NCBI RefSeq assembly: GCF_001625695.1
Contig: NZ_AUXY01000088.1
Location: 59,900-123,899 of the forward strand
Origin: Pseudoalteromonas luteoviolacea H33-S
Lineage (GTDB): Bacteria > Pseudomonadota > Gammaproteobacteria > Enterobacterales > Alteromonadaceae
DNA length: 64,000 bases
Direction of reading: 5' to 3'
Made by a program: the position numbers and the translations under genes. This document shows positions 34,034-43,965 of this stretch, in pieces. The notes beneath the pieces were generated by a model that ran no database searches, was not told where the DNA came from, and saw nothing but the letters and a program-made list of their open reading frames with translations. Each line of letters opens with the position of its first letter. Position 1 is the stretch's first letter.

Positions 34034-34665
34034 AAATAATACTCGACACCAAAATATTTAGCGGCTATTGCCATAGCTATAACCGCGGAAAAGTTTACAA
34101 TTTATCATGACTTGAAGTGGTCAAAACCACACTAAAGCGTGTGTTTAGACCCTGCGCCCAAAATGGAATCTACTCACTTCACGTCATCAAACCCAGAGTG
34201 TTTTTTCAATATACGAATGTATCACAGAAATAGATTTTTCACCGCAAATATATTTCAGACAATTGACACTTTAGCGTCTTGACAAAAGAGTCTTGTTGAG
34301 TGTAATAAAGTATCATAATATTCGGTTTTATTATTATTTTATCTTTTATTACAATTGTTTAAATGAACTCCTTCATTGTTTTCTAATTTTCCTTGCACAC
34401 AGATTTTTATCGATAAAATGAGAAATGTAAATTTTCATTTGTGTGTTCACCCTAATTCTAATCTACTTTTATTCATTTGAAATTTTTACGAGGTAGTAAA
34501 GAATTAATGGAGGTTATAATTTGGCTCAAATTGGTCATTGACAAAAGATGGGTCCCGTTCTAGAAGCTTTAACACTTCAGTCTCATTCCTTGTTCGGTAA
34601 AGGGAAGTTCTTGGTGGACTAAATGCGTAAAAGCATTTTGTCCACCAAGCAACTATCGGGTAACT
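34034..34665. other. long intergenic region upstream of nrdB
   Basis: A 632-nt stretch with no open frame of interest and no part of nrdA. It contains the hairpin at 34610-34649 and several AT-rich runs. A clear NrdR box (ACAC-AT-rich-GTGT) was not found. Confidence 0.5.
34610..34649 (-). repeat. long near-perfect hairpin
   Basis: cttggtggac and gtccaccaag, then aaatgc and gcattt, form a 17-bp stem with one internal T-T mismatch around a 6-nt loop. It sits just after the stop of the minus-strand lipoprotein and is probably its terminator. No T run follows, so termination may be hairpin-only. Confidence 0.6.
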
Positions 34666-36660
34666 CTAACCTCCGGACCCGCCGGTAGGTGTCCCAACTG
34701 TTACATCAACTTGCATATCTTCATTAATATGACGGTATCTGATCATCTTTATAGAATCTAAATTTTCATTAAGGAAAAGCATAATGACAGGGCCATCATC
34801 ATCGGCACCGTAATTGACTTGAATTCTTGGCTCATCTAAAACTGTGCCATCAGTCCCTCTGCGTCTGTCAAAAATGGCAACTATCATAGATGAGTCATAA
34901 CTGACACTCGTATCGAAATCGATTGTACCATTAGATTCAATAACCACAGTACCTCGACTATGTCCAGTTCCAGTCACTGAATAAGTATTTGCAAACCCAG
35001 TAATTAGCTCAAGATTTTCTATTTGACCGTCTGTAGATTTCTCTGTGAATTGGCCTAAGAAAACACTTTCAAGCGTGCTTAAATTTACTTCATGAAACTT
35101 CTCATTTAATACTGATACTGCGTATTTAAAGCCATTTTGCTCGTCTTTATAAATATACTCAGCCCCGACTTTTTCAAACTCATTGATTTGAATTTCTGAG
35201 CCGTCATTCGCATCAGGGTTAGGATCAATAAATAGGGCGCCAGAACTAGAGAAAGTAAATTGTACAACTTGTCCATCGTTATATGACGCACCACTAGCGC
35301 TCATTGCAAAAGTAAGTGTAAAGGATTTGCCCTTCAGTGCGTCAGGCAGCATGTCACTACTGTCATCAGAATCATCACCGCCAGAATAACCCGGTGTCCA
35401 AGTGTAAGTTAGATCTGATGTTGAAGTGACGCCTTGTGTAGAGATTGTGTATTGAACACTGACAACAAGCTTGCTTTCATCTGTGCTAACGAGTTTGAAT
35501 GAAAAGTCTGAAACTGTAATACCTTGAGACTCGATTTGAGTTTTAATTTGTTTCTCTATTGCGTCTAAATCTTCAGGGTTTGGCGCTGGGACATTTTCTA
35601 GTTTGATCTCAGGCAAATTGACAGAAACGCCTGCGGTAGTTGAGGTTCCTGTAATGGTCAAAGTCGGAACAGTATCATCATTGCCTTGATCGTCGTTATC
35701 ATCATCATCATCGCCACCCGGTATGAGGCCACCAGGTATAAAATCAAATGAAATATCATCTAAGTTTAGATCTTTTAATATTTCCTCTAGACCCTCTAGT
35801 GTTTTCTTGATGCTATCTAAAGAGAATATTCCATTTACATCGGCTGAGAGCGCCTCTACGCCGAAGCTACTGGCATATGCGCTAATTTGGCTAGATAAAT
35901 CTGATACAAAGGTGTCTGCATTGTAAACTGGATTTTCAAATACTTGATCGCCTACTTTTCCATCCAGTACGTTATCTAGAAAATCAGCTTTTAAACTGTT
36001 TAAAATTGCAATCGCGGGATTGTCTTGAGTGGCACCTAGTTTAGCAAGCCCTGCAAGCGTTGTTGCGTAAATACCTGCTTGGTCATTGTTAATAGAACCT
36101 GCCACGTTTTCTGATACCAGCTGCGGTGCCTGTAAAATGTTATCAAGTGCTGGCGCTAACGCATTTTTAATTTGCTCGTTGACTGCATTCACAGAGTCTG
36201 CATCGACCACATTTGCAGAGATTATCGAGTTAGCCGCGATCTCAGTTAAGGTGGTGACACCGACTTGCTCTTGCAATGATGCCATTACTGCACGTAATGT
36301 TGTGGTCGACGGCAGCGGCAAAAATTGGCCTTTGGATTCATCGAAATACTCAGACTCGCTGGTTGGTTTTACTTCGACAATGAAAGGGCCAGTTGTACCG
36401 CTAGGTACAGTGATGGTTGCCGTTCCATCTTCTCCGGTTGAGCCGGTCGCACCTTCTACTGCTTGTTTATTTGCCAATGTTAGTAATTGGACATCCGCAT
36501 TTTTTATCAAACCGAGTGATGGGGTGACCGTGACTTTGGTGCTTTGATCTACAGGGGTAGGATTAGTGACTGGATCGTCATCATCATTATCTAAACAGCC
36601 AGACAACGATAATAATGCCAAACCCAAGCATAATCCTTGGAATGGTTTATACATGTTCAT
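34666..36660 (-). CDS. large hypothetical lipoprotein
   Basis: A 664-aa lipoprotein with an N-terminal signal and lipobox LSGC. A D-rich spacer (DNDDDDP) follows, then a beta-rich domain (TKVTVTPSLGLIKNADVQL, a carboxypeptidase-like fold), a helical part (about 130-300), a Gly/Asp linker (GGDDDDDNDDQGNDD) and more beta-rich regions to a GGSGG terminus. Aspartate-rich linkers suggest calcium or extracellular exposure. Family not recognised. The ATG has GTAGG upstream. Confidence 0.75.
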   Translation of the reverse strand: MNMYKPFQGLCLGLALLSLSGCLDNDDDDPVTNPTPVDQSTKVTVTPSLGLIKNADVQLLTLANKQAVEGATGSTGEDGTATITVPSGTTGPFIVEVKPTSESEYFDESKGQFLPLPSTTTLRAVMASLQEQVGVTTLTEIAANSIISANVVDADSVNAVNEQIKNALAPALDNILQAPQLVSENVAGSINNDQAGIYATTLAGLAKLGATQDNPAIAILNSLKADFLDNVLDGKVGDQVFENPVYNADTFVSDLSSQISAYASSFGVEALSADVNGIFSLDSIKKTLEGLEEILKDLNLDDISFDFIPGGLIPGGDDDDDNDDQGNDDTVPTLTITGTSTTAGVSVNLPEIKLENVPAPNPEDLDAIEKQIKTQIESQGITVSDFSFKLVSTDESKLVVSVQYTISTQGVTSTSDLTYTWTPGYSGGDDSDDSSDMLPDALKGKSFTLTFAMSASGASYNDGQVVQFTFSSSGALFIDPNPDANDGSEIQINEFEKVGAEYIYKDEQNGFKYAVSVLNEKFHEVNLSTLESVFLGQFTEKSTDGQIENLELITGFANTYSVTGTGHSRGTVVIESNGTIDFDTSVSYDSSMIVAIFDRRRGTDGTVLDEPRIQVNYGADDDGPVIMLFLNENLDSIKMIRYRHINEDMQVDVTVGTPTGGSGG

Positions 36661-36841
36661 AGCAATGCCTACAAGGTTATTAAAACAGTTTTGCTATTGC
36701 ATCTACCAACCAGTCAATTCCTTGTAATTATTGTTTGATACCCATGCTCGCTTCCAGCTAATGTTGAATACGCGATCCAATAGCTTAATAGAATGTAGCC
36801 CAAATTTGCTATTTTAGAAGCAATGTGAAAAAAACATGTCG

Positions 36842-37309
36842 TTAGAGTGTGTCAATTCTATCCACGATCACTTCACGGTGGCTGAATTTACAGGCACTTT
36901 CTGTCACCGAGAGTTTATCAAGGTAGCGACCAGCTATGACCGTTGTATCACTGTCATTATTTTTGTTTTTTAGGTATAGAATGAAGTTAGAATTCGCGTT
37001 AAGGTTTGAATCTTCATCTAAAAAGATTCGGCTGCTAGTCATAAGGTGAATGGATTTTTTTGTTTTTCTGGCTGATTCAAACCTTGAAGCAAGTGCTTGA
37101 TGGCCGGAGAGGGAGATATTCAGTCTTTCTACATTAAAGGTTGCGTTTTCAGTAAATAAACTGACGTATTGCTCTGTCGTGCCTTTATCTCTAATTTCAG
37201 TATATTGGTATAACGTTTGTTCACAAAGCTGATATGTCGACTGCTCAATTGGTTTAGTAATTGTACAAGCGGTTAAAAACACAAAGGGAATGGCACAGAG
37301 CTGTTTCAT
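36842..37309 (-). CDS. NTF2-like (SnoaL) lipoprotein
   Basis: A 155-aa protein with lipobox LTAC. After a short spacer the domain follows the NTF2-like order: a long helix (LCEQTLYQYTEIRDKG), YVSLFTENATFNVERL, GHQALASRFESARK and antiparallel strands with SSRIFLDED and FILYLKNK. Such domains often bind small molecules; the ligand is unknown. AAGGAAACTT precedes the ATG. Confidence 0.72.
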   Translation of the reverse strand: MKQLCAIPFVFLTACTITKPIEQSTYQLCEQTLYQYTEIRDKGTTEQYVSLFTENATFNVERLNISLSGHQALASRFESARKTKKSIHLMTSSRIFLDEDSNLNANSNFILYLKNKNNDSDTTVIAGRYLDKLSVTESACKFSHREVIVDRIDTL

Positions 37310-37347
37310 AAGTTTCCTTGTTATTTTTGTTTGCTTCCTTCTTTTCG

Positions 37348-37545
37348 TTATTTCGAAGAATGTTTGCTTTTTTTCTTCGTAGCGACAAACCTGGAAGCGA
37401 GTGCGTACACAACATACACCAATACCAAAGAATTGCCGAGTACTAATACATCCTTATCCTCAGTTATTAACCACAAAAAAGCGAGTACAACCGCCGCAAT
37501 GGTGAAGTGTGTAACTAAGGGGTTGGATTTTCTCTTTTTACCCAT
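37348..37545 (-). CDS. small hypothetical membrane protein
   Basis: A 65-aa protein with basic ends and two hydrophobic helices (VTHFTIAAVVLAFLWLIT and VLVLGNSLVLVYVVYALAS) flanking a short acidic turn. Unknown family. A plus-strand frame over nearly the same bases has no membrane logic and is rejected. Confidence 0.55.
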   Translation of the reverse strand: MGKKRKSNPLVTHFTIAAVVLAFLWLITEDKDVLVLGNSLVLVYVVYALASRFVATKKKSKHSSK

Positions 37546-37714
37546 TAAATAAACCTAAACTAAATTTAAGTCGATATTATAAAGTGAAAATAGAACACAA
37601 ACCATGCTTTTGGAACGTTTTATTCTGCCTGTTCACCTAAGTCGCTGTTATCAACAGGAATAGATTTTGGTTTCTATTATTGGATAAGAAAGTTACTCAA
37701 ACTAAAGGATTAAT

Positions 37715-37750
37715 ATGAAAGTTGTATTAATGATTTGCTTCTTGACCTAG
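37715..37750 (+). other. micro-ORF with strong Shine-Dalgarno (possible leader)
   Basis: An 11-codon frame, MKVVLMICFLT, stops early at TAG but is preceded by a canonical AAAGGATTAAT. It may be a leftover signal-peptide start or a short leader of the downstream cyclase. Function unproven. Confidence 0.25.
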
Positions 37751-37815
37751 GTTAATTTTTTACCAGTATTAGGGTTTTAAAATACAGCTAGAGCAGGGAA
37801 AACATATGACGGTAT

Positions 37816-39396
37816 ATGGCTAAAAGAAAATTACTATGCGTGCTAAGACACATTCTGAGAATCGATTTAAAAAAACTAATATTAGCTTTGGCAACTTGCG
37901 GTGTCGTATTGTCGCTATTAAATACGCTGTTCGCCAGCTATCAAGTTCATAAAGAGGCGTTTATTAAAGACACCTTACATGCAAACCAAACTTATGCAAC
38001 AAAACTTGCAGAGGTTACACAGCTCTTTTTGCAATCTGTGAATAGTCAGTTAAATGTTAGTGCATTCCATATCGCCGAGAATATTGATGATACATCGCTA
38101 GTTAATGCTGAATTGGAACGTTTGTTATCGCAAACGAATAGCTTTGACTCTTTGGTTGTGGCGAGTGCTGATGGGCAAATCATAGCTGTGCGTCCTGAAC
38201 TGCCGGTGCTAGGCCAGTCAATCTCTTCACAGCAACTACATAAAGTAATGTTGCAAAAGCCCGTCGTTCTTGATCCTTTTGTGTCTCCAGCTGGCAATTT
38301 GATGATCAGCCCAACGTATCCGCTTTTTGATGGTCAGGGTCAGTATCTTGGCTTTGTTGCTGGGGGCATTTATCTCCATGGTGATACTATTCTTAATCGA
38401 CTGCTTGGAAGACATCACTATGCAGATGGTTCATATTCTTACGTGGTAGATAAAGCACATCGTATTTTGTATCACCCTGATCCAGATAGAATTGGAGAGC
38501 AAGTATCTAATAATGTTGTAATTGATCGCGTTTTAAACGGTCAAACAGGTGCGATGGAGTTGGTAAATAGTAGTGACAAACACATGATCGCCGGCTTTGC
38601 TGCTATTCCAATGACTGGATGGGGAGTTGTTAGTCAAAGGCCACTTATTTCAATTTTGAATCAACTTGCAATTACACATAGGTCAGTCGTTTATTCCAGC
38701 GTACCTTTTACTATTGTGATTCTAGGATGGGTTTTCGTCGTAGGTTTTTTAATTGCTAGACCACTGACTGTATTGGCAAAGCAGCTAACAGTTGTAGAAA
38801 ATAAAAACGTATCCGGTGCTGGAGTCAGTGCATGGTATTATGAGGTTGCCAATCTTAAATGTGCTTTATTACAGAGTCACCGTGCGGTTCGGCAAGTGAT
38901 TAGAGCACTTGATGCGGATAGAAAGACTGACAAGCTTACTGCTTTACACAATAGACTTTCATTGGATCTATGGCTCGAAAATACGATTAAATTTAAAGTG
39001 GGGTTTTCTGTGCTGGCAATTGATATTGACCACTTTAAATCAATCAATGATAGTCATGGTCACTGCACAGGCGATAAAGTACTAAAAGAACTGGCGAAAT
39101 TAATGATTCAAAATGCAAGAGCCGATGATTTTTGCTGTCGGGTAGGTGGGGAAGAGTTTTTAATTTTTATGCCCAACGAATCTCTTTCACAAGCCATGAT
39201 CACAGCTGAAAGGTTGAGAACCTTGATATCAAATCACATTATGCCTAATGGGATCAGAGTGACGGTGTCTATCGGTGTATCCCAGTGGCCAAATAATTCA
39301 ATGCAAATAGATAAGGTAATTGAAATGGCTGACAAAGCGCTATATCAAGCTAAGCAAAGCGGAAGAAATAAAAGTTGCTGCTTAGAAGCTGCCTAA
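37816..39396 (+). CDS. Cache-domain diguanylate cyclase
   Basis: A 526-aa membrane sensor producing c-di-GMP. An N-terminal TM helix (about 20-35), a periplasmic Cache domain (about 50-280, with VVDKAHRILYHPDPDRIG), a second TM (about 295-315) and a GGDEF domain are present. The active site is CRVGGEEFLIFM, and the inhibitory I-site RADD sits five residues upstream, so product feedback is expected. The GGEEF variant is catalytically normal. The sensed ligand is unknown. Confidence 0.9.
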   Translation: MAKRKLLCVLRHILRIDLKKLILALATCGVVLSLLNTLFASYQVHKEAFIKDTLHANQTYATKLAEVTQLFLQSVNSQLNVSAFHIAENIDDTSLVNAELERLLSQTNSFDSLVVASADGQIIAVRPELPVLGQSISSQQLHKVMLQKPVVLDPFVSPAGNLMISPTYPLFDGQGQYLGFVAGGIYLHGDTILNRLLGRHHYADGSYSYVVDKAHRILYHPDPDRIGEQVSNNVVIDRVLNGQTGAMELVNSSDKHMIAGFAAIPMTGWGVVSQRPLISILNQLAITHRSVVYSSVPFTIVILGWVFVVGFLIARPLTVLAKQLTVVENKNVSGAGVSAWYYEVANLKCALLQSHRAVRQVIRALDADRKTDKLTALHNRLSLDLWLENTIKFKVGFSVLAIDIDHFKSINDSHGHCTGDKVLKELAKLMIQNARADDFCCRVGGEEFLIFMPNESLSQAMITAERLRTLISNHIMPNGIRVTVSIGVSQWPNNSMQIDKVIEMADKALYQAKQSGRNKSCCLEAA

Positions 39397-39517
39397 ATGG
39401 TCTTTTTGTACATAAAACAGCTAATCATTTACAAACTTTTAGCTTAGACAATGATCTTTGTCTTAAATGTGGGTAATATGCGCGCCAAATTATAAAATTA
39501 TTGATTTGGAGTAGTAA

Positions 39518-40924
39518 ATGGGACAGACTTTGAAAGTACCACATACGCTCGTGCTGTTACTCGGCATGATGGTGGTTGCCCTGTTAGCCACATGGGTGGT
39601 ACCTCAGGGCTTTTTTGAAACAAGCGTAACTGAAAGCGGCAGACAAATGGTTGTCGCTGGTACTTATCAGCTCGTTGAGCAAAAAGAGTTTCTAACTCCT
39701 TGGGACCTTCTAACTGCAATTCCTAAAGCATTTGCGCAAGCACAAGATGTTATTTTCTTCGTATTAATCGTAGGTGGTGTACTGAGTATTGCTCGTGCAA
39801 CAGGTACCGTTGATGCATTGATAGGTCGTTTGTTAGAAAAGCATGGTACTAAGCCACAGCGTCTTATTTTTATGGTTGTTTTTTGTTTTGCATTGGCATC
39901 AAGCACAATCGGAACTGCTGGTGAATACATTCCATTTGTGCTGATTTTAGTTGCACTGTGTAAGGCGATGAAGCTTGATGCAATGACAGCTGTCGGCATG
40001 ATCGTAGCTGGTTACGGCATTGGCTATGGTGTATCAGCATTTAACCCATTTACTGTTCTTATTGCACAACAAATCGCAGATATCCCTGTTTATTCTGGTA
40101 TTGAGCTTAGATTGGCTATTTTTGTTCCTTTCGTATTAATCGGATTTCACCATGTGTGGAGCTATGCTAAGAAAGTATCAAACGACCCAAGCAAATCAAT
40201 GATGATTGGTGTGCCTTGTCCTCTTGAAGGTCAAGCTAAACCAAATTACCCTAAACTTAATGGTCGTCACCAAGCTGTGCTATTTAGTTTTATAGTTACT
40301 TTATGTATTGCTGTATGGGGAATAGCCACTAAAGGCTGGTATCTTTACGAACTAGGTGGCTTATTTGTCGCTTGGGGTGTTGTGATAGCGGTTATCGGTA
40401 AACTATCAGCTGACGAGACTGCAGAGCGCTTTATCGATGGTGTTTCTGAGCTTGTAACAACGGCTGTATTAATCGGTGTAGCACGCGGTATCGCGCTTAT
40501 CCTTGAAGATGGTCAAATTCTTCATACTCTGGTTTACAGTTTGTCTTCTCCGCTATCTCATGTTGCTGCAGAAATTTCGGCAGTGGGCATGTTAGTGATT
40601 CAAACCTTCTTAAATACATTTATTCCTTCTGGCTCTGGTCAAGCTTATGTCACTATGCCTCTGATGGTACCGGTTGGTGATCTTGTTGGTGTGCCACGTC
40701 AAGTCGCAGTATTAGCGTATCAATTCGGTGATGGTTTCTCGAATATGATTATTCCAACTAACGCAGTATTGATGGGTATTCTTGGTATGGCCGGCGTACC
40801 ATATACACACTGGTTCAGATTCTGTTTGCCATTGATTGGTAAGCTATTGCTAGCAGCATCAATCGTATTGATACTTGCAGTAAGCTTTGGTTATGGCTTA
40901 GATGTGCAACCAATTATTGAATAA
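39518..40924 (+). CDS. YfcC family (DcuC/ArgO-like) transporter
   Basis: A 468-aa membrane transporter of the C4-dicarboxylate anaerobic carrier/YfcC family. About 12 hydrophobic segments are visible, with FALASSTIGTAGEYIPFVLIL and SGSGQAYVTMPLMVPVGDLVGV among the conserved loops (one in each half), plus FGDGFSNMIIPTNAVLMGIL. Substrate candidates are dicarboxylates or basic amino acids such as ornithine; not settled. The ATG is preceded by GGAG. It is monocistronic with its own terminator. Confidence 0.85.
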   Translation: MGQTLKVPHTLVLLLGMMVVALLATWVVPQGFFETSVTESGRQMVVAGTYQLVEQKEFLTPWDLLTAIPKAFAQAQDVIFFVLIVGGVLSIARATGTVDALIGRLLEKHGTKPQRLIFMVVFCFALASSTIGTAGEYIPFVLILVALCKAMKLDAMTAVGMIVAGYGIGYGVSAFNPFTVLIAQQIADIPVYSGIELRLAIFVPFVLIGFHHVWSYAKKVSNDPSKSMMIGVPCPLEGQAKPNYPKLNGRHQAVLFSFIVTLCIAVWGIATKGWYLYELGGLFVAWGVVIAVIGKLSADETAERFIDGVSELVTTAVLIGVARGIALILEDGQILHTLVYSLSSPLSHVAAEISAVGMLVIQTFLNTFIPSGSGQAYVTMPLMVPVGDLVGVPRQVAVLAYQFGDGFSNMIIPTNAVLMGILGMAGVPYTHWFRFCLPLIGKLLLAASIVLILAVSFGYGLDVQPIIE

Positions 40925-40942
40925 ATTTAATTTTTATTAATT

Positions 40943-40975
40943 AAAAACCGTCTTAATAAGACGGTTTTTTTTTGC
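40943..40975 (+). terminator. rho-independent terminator after the transporter
   Basis: aaaaccgtctta/taagacggtttt with a short loop, followed by a run of Ts. Confidence 0.9.
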
Positions 40976-41197
40976 GTTTTAATTGGTATTTTTATTCGAA
41001 AAATAATATGTTTGTATCCATATTTGGTAAAATGGGTATTAAAAGGTTGAAATATTGTTGAATATATATTTATTAATCTTGTTATTGATATTTTATTGAT
41101 CTATCTTCATATCTTAAAATATTAATTATCTATCATTGCTAATTGTATTAATTCCGGTTCATATTAATAACTATAATTATTAAAAGATTGTTAAACG

Positions 41198-43762
41198 ATG
41201 ACGCTATCATTCAGTACTTTTTATAATTTGCCAAGTAGCGAAGCACGTTACGAATTGGCACTAAACTTGATTTACGAGAAGTTTAAACCAGCTCATTGTT
41301 TAATAGGTAAATTCATTGATTCAGATACGCGAGTTAAGACAGTGGCGTACTCTGTCAATGGAGAAAAGTCCAATTACATCATTTATGATCTTGAAGGGAC
41401 GCCTTGCAAAGACGCGAAAGACAGCCAAACTGTGTGCTCTATTAGCTGTAACTTACAGCAAATGTATGCTGAAGATGAGATTTTAAAAATATTTGATATT
41501 GACGGTTACCTTGGTGTAACGCTTAGGGCGTTGAACCATAAGCCTATCGGTATCATGGTTTGCTTGTTTGATGAAAAAATAGAAATATCGAACGACGACA
41601 AACATTGGTTTAGAGAGCTGAGTTTGCTGGTGGGTGCAGAGCTTAATCATAATTTAGAGCTTACTTCACAAGAGATTTTAGTTAAGCAGCTTGCAAAAGG
41701 TGAGCGTATTGCAAGACTTAGTTCTTGGTCTTGGAACATCAGTAGGAATATCCATAACTTTAGTCAAGAGATGCAAACTCTCATCAACGCGCCTGATCAA
41801 GAAATTGATTTTGAGTTGTTTTGTGAGAGTTTAAAAAGCAAAGATCAGAAAGCACTCAGAGTCCTGATGCAAAAGCTCAGAAATGGGCAGATAAACCATA
41901 TTGATATTAACGTTTCTCATCGAGACAGAAGTCAGTTTAAAGGGTTGTTTAGAGTTATAGGGCATATTGAGCGTTCCGACGAGCAAGAAGATGAACGTAT
42001 TTTTTGTGCGTCCGTGCAAGATATTTCATATATTTACGCGCTTAATAAGCAGCTTGAACTGACCAATGTGGTGTTCGAACATGCTACGGAAGCCATCATG
42101 ATAACCGATCACAAAAACCGTATCGTGATGGTTAACAGAGCGTTTGAGCGTTTGACTGGGTACTCTGATACTGAACTTCTAGGAAGAAACCCCTCGGTGT
42201 TATCTTCAGGTAAACACAGTGAAGAATTTTACGAAAAAATGTGGGCAGTGCTGAGTAAAGACGGGACTTGGAAAGGTGAGATTTATAACCGCAGAAAAAA
42301 CGGGCAAATCTTCCCCGAAGAGCTAACGCTTAATATTGTTAGAGACGAAGACGATGAAATCGTAAATTATGTTGCGATATTTCGTGACATCACTGATTGG
42401 AAACGCAACGAAGCGCAGTTAACATTTTATGCTAATCATGAACCTCTAACGGCATTGATTAACCGCCGTTGTTTTATGGATGTTCTCGAGTCTCGAATTT
42501 CCGAAAATCGCAGTACATTGCAGCCTTGTTCTCTTTTGTTTATCGGCCTGGATCACTTTAAAGAAGTAAATGATATTTATGGTCCTGAAATTGGTGATAA
42601 GGTGCTTATTTCAGTCGCAAGGCGTTTAAAAAATGGCTTGAGGCGCGCTGATACAATCGCACGCTATGGTGGGGATGAGTTTGCAATTTTGCTAGATGCG
42701 ACCAATGAACAAAGCGCCTATGATATTGCTTCTAAGCTTTGTGACAAACTTAAACAGCCTTATGTTTATAATGAATTAGCCATAGAGCTGACAGCGAGTA
42801 TTGGAGTTGCACAGCTAGATTATCGCAAACGCATTACCGCAGCTAAGTTTATTCGCAATGCTGCACACGCGCTAGAAAGTGCAAAAAAGACAAATAGAGG
42901 CAATATAGCGCTGCACAATCAAGAGATACAAAATGCTTATCTCAATAAGATTGCGCTTAGAGACAAACTAAGAAATGCAATTAAGCACGAGTTGCTTAAT
43001 GTGTATTACCAGCCAATTGTTGATCAATCAACAGGTAAGATTGTTAAGTTTGAGGCGCTCGTTCGCTGGTTTGACGATGAGCAAGGTATGATATCACCAG
43101 GCGCATTTATACCGATTGCTGAAGAGTTCGGTTTAATCCAGCAAATAGGGCACTTTGTGCTTAAAAAAGCGTGTCAGGATTTAAATAAAATTCATTCATT
43201 GGGCTACAGTGATGTGAGCATATCGGTGAACAGATCTGTGAATGAATTTAAAGTGAGCAACAATCAGTTTGATTTAATAACTGAAGCTATCGAAAACGCC
43301 AATATTCCTTTTAATAGCTTGACTGTCGAAGTGACTGAGTCGATGGCGACTAATCACTATACGTGGAAGCTACTCGCAGAATTACGGGAAAAGGGGGTAA
43401 AAATTGCGTTAGATGATTTCTGCACCGGTTACTCGTCTTTGAGTCACTTAATTGAAAACCAAGTAGACTACTTGAAAATTGATAAATCCTTTGTTGATAG
43501 TCTGCTGCAAGATAAAAGCAAGCAGATCATGATTTCTTGCTTAGTTGATATGGCAAAGCAATTGGGGATCAAAGTAATTGCTGAAGGAGTTGAAAGTGAA
43601 ACGCAGCTGAGTGTACTAAATGAACTCGGGTGCGATCATATCCAAGGATATTACTATAGCCCGGCAAGACCAATCGGTGCTTGCATACATCTTTTAGAAG
43701 AGTTTAACGGTGAAAGCGCTATTGAGTTTGATTTGTTGAATTTAAGTTCTAACAGGATATAA
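41198..43762 (+). CDS. PAS-GGDEF-EAL c-di-GMP protein
   Basis: A cytosolic 854-aa protein. A GAF-like region (about 1-160) is followed by a PAS domain (about 285-400, FEHATEAIMITDHKNRIVMVNRAFE, NYVAIFRDITDW), a GGDEF domain (about 405-570, ARYGGDEFAILL) and an EAL domain (about 590-840). The EAL residues look intact (VKFEALVRWFDD, CTGYSSLSHL, DYLKIDKSFV). The GGDEF N-terminus reads NHEPLTALINRR in place of the common HDPLTGLPNR. It may act as cyclase, phosphodiesterase or both. No Shine-Dalgarno is evident before the ATG. Confidence 0.87.
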   Translation: MTLSFSTFYNLPSSEARYELALNLIYEKFKPAHCLIGKFIDSDTRVKTVAYSVNGEKSNYIIYDLEGTPCKDAKDSQTVCSISCNLQQMYAEDEILKIFDIDGYLGVTLRALNHKPIGIMVCLFDEKIEISNDDKHWFRELSLLVGAELNHNLELTSQEILVKQLAKGERIARLSSWSWNISRNIHNFSQEMQTLINAPDQEIDFELFCESLKSKDQKALRVLMQKLRNGQINHIDINVSHRDRSQFKGLFRVIGHIERSDEQEDERIFCASVQDISYIYALNKQLELTNVVFEHATEAIMITDHKNRIVMVNRAFERLTGYSDTELLGRNPSVLSSGKHSEEFYEKMWAVLSKDGTWKGEIYNRRKNGQIFPEELTLNIVRDEDDEIVNYVAIFRDITDWKRNEAQLTFYANHEPLTALINRRCFMDVLESRISENRSTLQPCSLLFIGLDHFKEVNDIYGPEIGDKVLISVARRLKNGLRRADTIARYGGDEFAILLDATNEQSAYDIASKLCDKLKQPYVYNELAIELTASIGVAQLDYRKRITAAKFIRNAAHALESAKKTNRGNIALHNQEIQNAYLNKIALRDKLRNAIKHELLNVYYQPIVDQSTGKIVKFEALVRWFDDEQGMISPGAFIPIAEEFGLIQQIGHFVLKKACQDLNKIHSLGYSDVSISVNRSVNEFKVSNNQFDLITEAIENANIPFNSLTVEVTESMATNHYTWKLLAELREKGVKIALDDFCTGYSSLSHLIENQVDYLKIDKSFVDSLLQDKSKQIMISCLVDMAKQLGIKVIAEGVESETQLSVLNELGCDHIQGYYYSPARPIGACIHLLEEFNGESAIEFDLLNLSSNRI

Positions 43763-43767
43763 AAACA

Positions 43768-43812
43768 TTCAATCCATTAAAACCTGATTTATCTGGGTTT
43801 TAATGGATTGAA
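43768..43812 (+). terminator. 17-bp perfect hairpin after the GGDEF-EAL gene
   Basis: ttcaatccattaaaacc and ggttttaatggattgaa form a perfect 17-bp stem around an 11-nt loop, 6 nt after the stop. A T run is absent, but position and stability suggest transcript end formation. Confidence 0.6.
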
Positions 43813-43965
43813 AATTGACCGTTTTAAATCTGTCCGGTTTGATCTTAATTTGAATGCTTGGTGTCATTAAATACAATTATATAAATAAAAAGCTGTATTT
43901 AAGTTGTCTAATGGGCAAGTCAAACGGAGAGAGCCAGAATCACCTAGCTCTCTAATACCATGTAT

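Noticed and set aside
37331..37552. Plus-strand frame opposite the small membrane gene at 37348-37545
   Set aside because: The minus-strand protein has clear two-TM logic and basic ends; the plus-strand one has no recognisable content.
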